NCBI RefSeq assembly: GCF_036186745.1 | Contig: NZ_CP108086.1 | Coordinates: 4,898,001 to 4,962,000, forward strand | Length of the DNA: 64,000 bases | Direction of reading: 5' to 3' | DNA from: Microbispora hainanensis | GTDB taxonomy: Bacteria > Actinomycetota > Actinomycetes > Streptosporangiales > Streptosporangiaceae | Part shown: piece after piece, positions 14,630-21,354 of the stretch | Layout of the letters: every line of letters begins with the position of its first letter | How positions within the stretch are numbered: the stretch's first letter is position 1 | Position numbers and translations under genes: made by a program | Notes under the pieces: generated by a model | Seen by the model: only the letters and a program-made list of their open reading frames with translations | Told to the model about the DNA's origin: nothing | The model's database searches: none

Positions 14630-16294
14630 ATGCACAACGCGCCCGTGCCGGGAGACGAAGAGCCCGGCCCGCGGCCCGGCGGCCTGACATCGGGAGCCGA
14701 GACGGCGCCCATGCCCAAGCCGGTCGGCCCCGAGAACCGCGGCGGCGTGCCCGCCCAGACGTCCGGCGAATGGGGCGGCTGGTTCGGCGACACGTCCGGC
14801 GGCGCCGGTGCCGCCGCGGAGACGACGACCGTTCTGCCGGCCGCCGGCGGCGAATCAGACGACCCGTACGGCGGGCCCGGCGACCCCGGCGGAGGCCGCC
14901 CGGCGCCTCCAGCCGACCCGCTCGGCGGCCCGGGTGGCGTGCGGGGTGAGTACGGCGGGCCGGACGATCCGCTCGGTGCGCGCGGCGAGCCGCCGGACAG
15001 GCCCGATGATCCGCTCGCGGACACGCTCAGCGGCCCGGTAGACGTGCCCGGCGCCCCGCTCGGGGTTCCGGGCGGGGCGGGTGATCTCCCCGGCGTGCCG
15101 GGTGGGTCTGGCGGCCCGGACGACCCGCTCGGCGTGTCCGGCGGCCCCGGCGGAGCGGGCGACCCGCTCGGCGTGCCAGGTGAGCCTGGCGGCCCGGACG
15201 ACCCGCTCGGCATGGCAGGCGGACCCGCCGTGCCGGGTGACCCACTGGGGCCTCCGGGCGGAGCGGGCGACCCTCTCTACGCTCCGGGGGCAGCGGACGA
15301 CACACGTGCGATCCCCGTCGACCTCGGTGGGGTGCCCGCTGCCGCCGGTGCTCCCGTCCGTCCCGGCGAGCCGGTGGAGCCCGCCACGCCCGGCGCGCCC
15401 GACGACGCGTCCTCGGGCGGAGCCACAGGGCCGGGTGACAAGCCGCCCGCCCCCGACGGCCCCACGGAGCCGCGGGCGGCGAGAGGGACGACGATCGCCC
15501 TCGTCTCGGCCCTCGTGCTCGTGGTCATCATGTCGGGCGTCCTCGGCGCCGTCGCCGTGGTGATGACCCAGAACCCGGACGCCCCGCCGCTCAAGCAGAC
15601 GCCCGTACGCACCCTGCTGACGCCCGTGCACTTCGCGCCGGTGACCGGGGTGGGGGCGGCGCCCTGTGCCGGAACGGACGCGATCCCGGACGACAAGGGC
15701 ACCTCCTGCTACCAGCTCGATCCGGGAGTCACGGTCACGACCGTGCAGAAGATCGAAGAGGTGACGGAGAACGACGGCACCTACTCGATCAGGCTGGTTC
15801 TGTCCCCCTCCAGCCAGGAGCAGATCGAGGCCCTCACCCGCGAGACGGTCAAGCAGCAGCTCGCGATCGTGGTGGGGGAGAAGGTCGTGGCCGCTCCGCG
15901 GGTGGCTCAGGAGATCACCCAGGACAGCCTCGGCATCGCGGGCTTCGACAAGGCCCAGGCCGACGCGATCATGGCGCTGCTGACCGGGTCCGCTCCCGCC
16001 GGCCAGTCCGCTCCGGCCGCCTCGCCCGCCGCCACCGACGCCGGCCAGCCCGGCGGCACACAACCGGACGGAACGCAGCCCGGCGGGACCCAGCCTGGTG
16101 GCACGCAGCCGGGCGGGACCCAGCCTGGTGGCACCCAGCCTGGTGGCACGCAGCCTGGCGGAACGGTGTACGAGGGCCAGCCGCAAGGATCGCAGCAGGG
16201 CGGCACCCAGGGCGGCACTCAGCAGGGAGGCGCAGGGCAGGGAGGCACAGGGCAGCAGGGAGGCACGCAGTCCACCCCCGAGGGGTTCCAATGA
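14630..16294 (+). CDS. membrane protein with SecD P1-like extracytoplasmic domain between low-complexity regions
   Basis: 554 residues. Residues 1-275 are a Gly/Pro/Asp-rich low-complexity region with GGPDDPLG-type repeats. One membrane helix follows (TIALVSALVLVVIMSGVLGA, about 285-310). Then an external domain (about 340-455) resembling the P1 head of SecD: CYQLDPGVTVTT, IRLVLSPSSQEQIEALTRE and QLAIVVGEKVVAAPRVAQEI mirror the SecD pattern. The C-terminal 90 residues are GGTQPGGTQP repeats and Gln/Gly-rich. Possibly an accessory of secretion or a surface protein; the function is unknown. ATG at 14630 chosen; an in-frame GTG lies 6 bp upstream. Confidence 0.75.
   Translation: MHNAPVPGDEEPGPRPGGLTSGAETAPMPKPVGPENRGGVPAQTSGEWGGWFGDTSGGAGAAAETTTVLPAAGGESDDPYGGPGDPGGGRPAPPADPLGGPGGVRGEYGGPDDPLGARGEPPDRPDDPLADTLSGPVDVPGAPLGVPGGAGDLPGVPGGSGGPDDPLGVSGGPGGAGDPLGVPGEPGGPDDPLGMAGGPAVPGDPLGPPGGAGDPLYAPGAADDTRAIPVDLGGVPAAAGAPVRPGEPVEPATPGAPDDASSGGATGPGDKPPAPDGPTEPRAARGTTIALVSALVLVVIMSGVLGAVAVVMTQNPDAPPLKQTPVRTLLTPVHFAPVTGVGAAPCAGTDAIPDDKGTSCYQLDPGVTVTTVQKIEEVTENDGTYSIRLVLSPSSQEQIEALTRETVKQQLAIVVGEKVVAAPRVAQEITQDSLGIAGFDKAQADAIMALLTGSAPAGQSAPAASPAATDAGQPGGTQPDGTQPGGTQPGGTQPGGTQPGGTQPGGTQPGGTVYEGQPQGSQQGGTQGGTQQGGAGQGGTGQQGGTQSTPEGFQ
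16070..16275 (+). repeat. 15-bp coding repeats (GGTQP) at the 3' end of the SecD-P1-like gene
   Basis: At least six tandem copies of a 15-bp unit encoding Gly-Gly-Thr-Gln-Pro, followed by looser Gly/Gln/Thr repeats. Third-position differences between copies show they are not a very recent expansion. Confidence 0.85.
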
Positions 16295-16586
16295 GCACGG
16301 ATCACGGCCCGGGCCCCCGCCTGCGGACCTGAACCGGCCGACCGGCGGCCGGGGCATGCTCGCCCCGGCCGTCCGATCGAGCCCGGTCATTGCGTGCACG
16401 GGATCGTCTCCTGGCCTCTCTCGCGGCGGCGCGGTCTCGTCCCGGCGCGCTGCACGTCCCAGGGGCTCCCACGTCGTGGGGGTCGCGGGCTCGCCCACCG
16501 GCCGTACGAGGTGGTGCGGGGCGGCGGCGGCCGGGTGCAAGCCGGGGTCAATCCCGGTGCAAGCAGAGCCCCGTAGCGTACGGCGC
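16295..16586. other. intergenic region without a recognised gene
   Basis: 292 bp between the SecD-P1-like gene and a secreted-protein gene. An open frame crosses it in the frame of the secreted protein but has no family-like content. No clear promoter, terminator or RNA seen. Confidence 0.5.
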
Positions 16587-17318
16587 ATGTCAGCACGATC
16601 GTTTCGAGGCGCAGCCGCCACGGCCGCGATTGCCGCGTTCCTGGTCCCCGCCTCCCTGCTCGCCGCCGCTCCGGCTCTCGCGCACACCGCGCACACCGCG
16701 CACACCCACGCCACCGCGCACACCCACGCCACCGCGCACACCCCCGCACAGGCCCCGGTCACGGCGTCCGCTCACGGCACGGCCGCACCGGCGACCGTCG
16801 CCAAGAAGTTGTTCGGCGCGTGGCTGCGCCGGGACCGCCACGCGGCCGCACGCGTCGCCACCTCGAGCGCGGCCTCCACGCTCTTCGCCTATCCTTTCCG
16901 GGCTCCGGACAAGTTCGCGGGCTGCTCGGGCAATGCCTGCCGGTTCGTCCACACCAGCGTGCGCGTGCCGGGCGGGCTCGACGGCATCCTGATGGTCGTG
17001 TCGGGCGGCAAGGTCACGAAGGTCTACGAGTCCCGCCACCTCGTCAAGCCGTCCGACGCGGCCAAGCACCTGTTCGAGGCCTGGCGCAAGGGCGACCGCA
17101 ACCGGGGCCTGGAGGCCGCCACGACCACGGCGGTCAAGACGCTGTTCCGGACCAAGTACGACCCGAAGGGTGTGAAGCACTTCTTCCAGGGCTGCAGCTC
17201 CGAGCCCAAGGGCTACGGCTGCGCCTACTCCTACGAGGGCGGCGCGATGTTCATGCACGTGCGGGGCTCGAAGAGCCGCGGCTACGAGGTGACCTCCATC
17301 ACCTACATCGCCGACTGA
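16587..17318 (+). CDS. secreted protein with His/Thr-rich N terminus and internally duplicated domain
   Basis: 243 residues. Signal peptide (1-31, cleavage near APALA-HT), then a tract of His-Thr-Ala repeats (HTAHTAHTHATAHT), then two copies of a domain of about 85 residues. Copy 1 (about 70-148) and copy 2 (about 155-240) share the order AKxLFxAWxxxDRxxxxxxAT, TLF, a CxxxxxxC pair (CSGNAC; CSSEPKGYGC) and a closing GGKVTKVY/GYEVTSITY strand. Each copy has one probable disulphide. Mature protein is probably extracellular; the His tract could bind metal. No function is known to me. Start chosen at the ATG giving a proper signal peptide. Confidence 0.8.
   Translation: MSARSFRGAAATAAIAAFLVPASLLAAAPALAHTAHTAHTHATAHTHATAHTPAQAPVTASAHGTAAPATVAKKLFGAWLRRDRHAAARVATSSAASTLFAYPFRAPDKFAGCSGNACRFVHTSVRVPGGLDGILMVVSGGKVTKVYESRHLVKPSDAAKHLFEAWRKGDRNRGLEAATTTAVKTLFRTKYDPKGVKHFFQGCSSEPKGYGCAYSYEGGAMFMHVRGSKSRGYEVTSITYIAD
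16681..16745 (+). repeat. short tandem repeats encoding His-Thr-Ala tract
   Basis: Repeats built on GCGCACACC with inserted CACGCC units directly after the signal-peptide region, coding for alternating Ala, His and Thr. Length variation between strains would be expected. Confidence 0.85.
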
Positions 17319-17380
17319 GCCCGAGCCGGCCGAGTCCGAGCGACCTGAACCCGGGCCCCTGAACCCAGGCCCCGCAACCT

Positions 17381-17403
17381 CAGCCGGCTGGACGAACCGG
17401 CTG
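17381..17403. terminator. possible hairpin between secreted-protein and xanthine dehydrogenase genes
   Basis: A 7-bp stem CAGCCGG / CCGGCTG with a 9-nt loop lies in the 137-bp gap between two convergent genes. Modest stem, no U tract. Confidence 0.45.
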
Positions 17404-17437
17404 CTCCCGCCGCGGGCCGAGCACGACGACGGGGGAC

Positions 17438-17470
17438 TCAGCGGGCGACGGGGGCTCAGCGGGCGACGGG
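17438..17470 (-). repeat. 18-bp duplication spanning the stop codon of the xanthine dehydrogenase gene
   Basis: The segment CCCGTCGCCCGCTGAG (minus strand) occurs twice, 18 bp apart, so a second TGA follows the true stop in frame. One of several stop-codon duplications in this window. Confidence 0.85.
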
Positions 17471-19711
17471 CGTGAGCGCGATGTCCTCGGGCCGGATCGG
17501 GACCCGGGAGAGATCCAGCCCGGTCGCGGCCCTGACCGCCGCGACCACCGCCGGGGTGGACGACAGCGTGGGCGGCTCGCCCGCGCCCCGCAGGCCGTAC
17601 GGCGCGTGGGGGTCGGGGTTCTCCAGCACCGACAGCCGCATCGGCGGCATGTCGAGGATGGTGGGGATCAGATAGTCGGTGAACGAGGGGTTGAGCACCC
17701 GGCCGTCCCTGACCTGGATCTCCTCCATCAGCGCCAGGCCGAGACCCTGCGCGGAGCCGCCGTGGATCTGCCCTTCCAGGGCCACCGGATTGAGGATCTT
17801 CCCGACGTCCTGCACGGCGGCCAGCTCGACGACCTTGACCAGGCCGAGCTCGACGTCCACGTCGACCACGGCCCGGTGCACGCACAACGCGAGCTGCGTG
17901 TGGGAGTCGCCCTGGCCGGTGAACGGGTCCATGGGGAACGTCGGCCGGTGGCGGAACTCGCGCGTCTCCTCGACCGGCCCGAACCGCTTCAGCACCTCTT
18001 CCAGCGACAGGTCCGGATGCGCCGCCCGCAGCACGTCGATGCGCGCCCGCACCGCCTCGCACGCCGTCTTGACCGCCCCGCCGGTGACGTACGACTGGCG
18101 GGAGGCCGAGGACGACCCGGCGGAGCCGACCGCGGTGTCCGCCGGGGCGATGGTGACCCTGGCGATCCCGAGCTCCGTACGCGCGATCTGTTCCTGGATG
18201 GTGACGAGCCCCTGGCCCACCTCGGCGGCGGCGGTGTGCACGAGCACGTGGGGCTCGTCCCCGGCCAGCTCGACGCGCACCCGTGCCGTCGAGTAGTCGT
18301 CGAAGCCCTCGGAGAAGCAGATGTTCTTGATGCCGACGCCGTAGCCCACGCCGCGCCGTACGCCCTCGCCGTGGGTGGTCTGCGCGACGCCGCCCGGCAG
18401 GAGGCGCAGGTCGGGCCGCTCGTCCACCGGCTCCGGCGGCAGCGGCATCGCGGCCAGCTCCTTCAGCATGTCCGCGAGCGGCGCGGGGCTGTCGATCACC
18501 TGCCCGGTGGCCAGGCGCGACCCCTGCGACACCGCGTTGCGGACCCGGATCTCGACCGGCGACAGCCCGCAGGCTGCCGCGAGCCGGTCCATCTGCGACT
18601 CGTACGCGTAACACGCCTGCACCGCCCCGAACCCGCGCATGGCACCGCAGGGCGGATTGTTCGTGTAGACGCCGTACGCGTCGATCCAGACGTTGCCCAC
18701 CTCGTACGGACCGACGCCGAGGGAGGCGGCGTTGCCCACCACGGCCGGGGTGGACGAGCAGTAGGCCCCGCCGTCGAGCAGGATCTCCGCCTTGACGTAG
18801 ACGAGCCGCCCGTCGGCCGTGGCGCCGTGCTCGTAGCGCATCCGCGCCGGATGCCGGTGGACGTGGCCGAAGAACGACTCCTCGCGGCCATAGACCATCT
18901 TGACCGGGCGGCCCGTCCGCAGTGCCAGCATCGAGGCGTGGACCTGCATCGACAGGTCCTCCCGCGCGCCGAACGCGCCGCCGACCCCGGCGAGGGTCAG
19001 CCGCACCTTCTCCTTCGGCAGGCCCAGGCACGGCGCCACCTGGTCCTGGTCGACGTGCAGCCACTGGGTGGCGACGTACAGGTCCACCCCGCCGTCCTCG
19101 GCCGGCACGGCCAGGCCCGACTCCGGCCCGAGGAACGCCTGGTCCTGCATGCCGACCTCGTACTCGCCGGTGACGACCACCTCGGCCTCGAAGGTGCTCC
19201 CCACCCTGACCGGCTGGTGCCGTACGACGTTGCCCCCGGGGTGCACGGCGGGACAGGCGGGGTCGAAGGCGGCCCGGTGGGGATCGGTCACCGCCTCGCG
19301 CTCCTCGTAGCGCACGACGATCGCGGCGGCGGCGCGGCGCGCGGTCTCCGGGTGGTCGGCGGCCACGATCGCCACGGGCTCGCCCTGGTAGCGGACCTGG
19401 TCGACGGCGAGCACCGGCTGGTCGCGGCGCTCCAGCCCGTAGAACTTCTCCCCGGGCACGTCCTCGTGGGTCAGCACGGCGAACACGCCGGGCATCGCGA
19501 GCGCGGGGCCGACGTCGATCGAGCGGATCCACGCGGACGGATGCGGGCTGCGCAGCGTGGCGCCCCAGAGCATGCCCTCAAGCCACAGGTCGGAGGAGTA
19601 CGCGAACTCCCCGGTCACCTTCAGCGTGCCGTCCGGGCGCGGCGCGCTCTCGCCGACGCCCGGACGCCGCCCCGTTCCGATCGCCGTGCCCGCCGCCGTC
19701 TCCGTCGCCAT
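17456..19711 (-). CDS. pucD: xanthine dehydrogenase, molybdenum-binding subunit
   Basis: 751 residues, typical for the large Mo subunit of the three-subunit bacterial enzyme that oxidises hypoxanthine and xanthine to urate. Seen: the ald_Xan_dh first domain (GEFAYSSDLWLEGMLWG), the Mo-pterin segments GVGGAFGAREDLSMQ and AMRGFGAVQ, a switch region GSSSASRQ, and the catalytic glutamate in LRGAGEPPTL near the C terminus. The FAD and 2Fe-2S subunits are not beside it; they must lie elsewhere or the enzyme has other partners. ATG at 19711 chosen (GGAGCGG 7 bp upstream) over a GTG at 19723. Divergent from a PucR regulator gene, which supports a purine role. Confidence 0.88.
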   Translation of the reverse strand: MATETAAGTAIGTGRRPGVGESAPRPDGTLKVTGEFAYSSDLWLEGMLWGATLRSPHPSAWIRSIDVGPALAMPGVFAVLTHEDVPGEKFYGLERRDQPVLAVDQVRYQGEPVAIVAADHPETARRAAAAIVVRYEEREAVTDPHRAAFDPACPAVHPGGNVVRHQPVRVGSTFEAEVVVTGEYEVGMQDQAFLGPESGLAVPAEDGGVDLYVATQWLHVDQDQVAPCLGLPKEKVRLTLAGVGGAFGAREDLSMQVHASMLALRTGRPVKMVYGREESFFGHVHRHPARMRYEHGATADGRLVYVKAEILLDGGAYCSSTPAVVGNAASLGVGPYEVGNVWIDAYGVYTNNPPCGAMRGFGAVQACYAYESQMDRLAAACGLSPVEIRVRNAVSQGSRLATGQVIDSPAPLADMLKELAAMPLPPEPVDERPDLRLLPGGVAQTTHGEGVRRGVGYGVGIKNICFSEGFDDYSTARVRVELAGDEPHVLVHTAAAEVGQGLVTIQEQIARTELGIARVTIAPADTAVGSAGSSSASRQSYVTGGAVKTACEAVRARIDVLRAAHPDLSLEEVLKRFGPVEETREFRHRPTFPMDPFTGQGDSHTQLALCVHRAVVDVDVELGLVKVVELAAVQDVGKILNPVALEGQIHGGSAQGLGLALMEEIQVRDGRVLNPSFTDYLIPTILDMPPMRLSVLENPDPHAPYGLRGAGEPPTLSSTPAVVAAVRAATGLDLSRVPIRPEDIALTPVAR

Positions 19712-19830
19712 ACGCCGCTCCACGGTCGTAGTACAACAACCGGGCGGGGCCGGGGCCTATCGGCGCGGCCATGAAACCCGGGGACGCGCGTAGTCGATGC
19801 TTGTAGATATCTCCAAATACGCTGTCTTCC

Positions 19831-21354
19831 GTGCTGTTGCATGATCTGCTCGCCGCACCGGAACTGCGGCTCACCCTGCTCACGGGCGACGAGCGGCTGG
19901 ACCGTGAGATCAAGGGCGTGCTCATCACCGACCTGCCCGATCCCCGGCGCTACCTGTCGGGCGGCGAACTGGTGCTGACCGGCCTGATGTGGCGCCAGTC
20001 GCCCGACGACTCCGCCCGGTTCGTGGACGCCCTGGCCGATGCGGGCGTGGCCGCGCTCGGCGCCGGTGACGCGCGGCTCGGCACGGTACCCGCCGACCTG
20101 GTGGACGCGTGCCGGGCGCGTGGCCTGCCACTGCTCGAAGTGCCCGTCGAGGTGTCGTTCGGGGCCGTCACCGAGCTCGTCGGCAGACGCGTCGCCGCCG
20201 CCCAGGTGGGCGACCTGCGCGGCGCGCTCGGGCGGCATCGCAGGATCGTCGCCGCGGTGGCCGAGGGGGCCGGGCTCGCCGAGCTGTTCGCCCTGGTCGA
20301 GGCCGAGCTCGGCGTCACCGCCGCCGTCGTGTCCGCCTGCGGCGCGGTCGTCGCGGGCGACCTGTCGAAGGAGCGGGCCGTACGGCTGGCCCGTGACTAC
20401 CTCGCCGCAGTCCGCCTGCCGGTGGTCGTCGACCGCGGCGGGCCGTCCACGATCTTCGCCGTGGGCCGACGGCACCGGGCCGCCGGCTGGGCCCTGGTCT
20501 GCCGGGGCGAGGTCGACGTGGAGCTCGGCTACGAGCTGGCGGCGTGCGTCGCGATGGAGCGGACGCGGGCGGAGGAGGGCCGCCGGGTGGAACGCCGGCT
20601 GGCCGAGCAGCTCATCGCCCTGGCCTGCGCGGGCGGCGACCTTGCGGAGCTGTCGGCCCGGCTGCGGACGTGCGGCATCGACCCGGCCGAGCCGTACGCC
20701 ATGGTCACCGCGACGGCGAGCAGACGCGGGGCGCAGGACGGCCCCGACCCCGCCCTGCTGGGTGGTCAGGTGGTGGAGGAGCTGCTCGACCGCGAAGTGG
20801 TGGCCGCCGCGGGCGCCGACGCGTCGGTGGCGCTGGTCCCCCTGCGCCGCGACACCCCCTGGGGAGACCGCGACGCGCTCGCGGCCCTGCTGCGCGCCCG
20901 TACGGCGGTGCTCGCCGCCGGGCTGCCGTCGATCACGGTGTCGGCCGGGCTGAGCGGCGCGCTGACCGGGCCGCAGGCCATCCGGGGCGGGGTGGAGGAG
21001 GCGGGCCACGCCCGGCGGATGGCCGAGGCGCGCGGCGGGGGAGTGGTCACCAGCGACGAGATCTACACCCACGCGCTGCTGCTGGCGACCGTGCCCGGCG
21101 ACGTGCGGACGTCGTTCGCCGAGCGGCTGCTGGGGCCGTTGTTCGACTACGACCGGCGGCACGGGGCCGAACTGGTGCGCACGCTCGGCGCGTTCCTCGA
21201 CTGCACCGGATCGTGGAACGCCTGCGCCGAGCGGTTGCACGTGCACGTCAACACGGTGCGCTACCGGATCAGGCGGGTAGAGGAGCTGACCGGCAAGGAC
21301 CTGTCATCCATGGCCGACCGCGTGGATCTCTTCCTCGCCCTCCGCGCCGGCTGA
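19831..21354 (+). CDS. pucR: PucR-family transcriptional regulator
   Basis: 507 residues. N-terminal purine catabolism domain (LLAAPELRLTLLTGDERLDREI, with ITDLPDPRRYLSGGELVLTG), a GGDEF-like middle region and a C-terminal PucR-type helix-turn-helix (FLDCTGSWNACAERLHVHVNTVRYRIRRVEELTG). Family members sense purine breakdown signals and control xanthine dehydrogenase and ureide genes. Divergent from the xanthine dehydrogenase gene with 119 bp between starts, so joint control is likely. GTG start without a visible ribosome site; an AT-rich stretch (19800-19820) lies just upstream, so a leaderless transcript is possible. The 3' end overlaps the convergent AfsR-like gene by 51 bp. Confidence 0.87.
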   Translation: MLLHDLLAAPELRLTLLTGDERLDREIKGVLITDLPDPRRYLSGGELVLTGLMWRQSPDDSARFVDALADAGVAALGAGDARLGTVPADLVDACRARGLPLLEVPVEVSFGAVTELVGRRVAAAQVGDLRGALGRHRRIVAAVAEGAGLAELFALVEAELGVTAAVVSACGAVVAGDLSKERAVRLARDYLAAVRLPVVVDRGGPSTIFAVGRRHRAAGWALVCRGEVDVELGYELAACVAMERTRAEEGRRVERRLAEQLIALACAGGDLAELSARLRTCGIDPAEPYAMVTATASRRGAQDGPDPALLGGQVVEELLDREVVAAAGADASVALVPLRRDTPWGDRDALAALLRARTAVLAAGLPSITVSAGLSGALTGPQAIRGGVEEAGHARRMAEARGGGVVTSDEIYTHALLLATVPGDVRTSFAERLLGPLFDYDRRHGAELVRTLGAFLDCTGSWNACAERLHVHVNTVRYRIRRVEELTGKDLSSMADRVDLFLALRAG

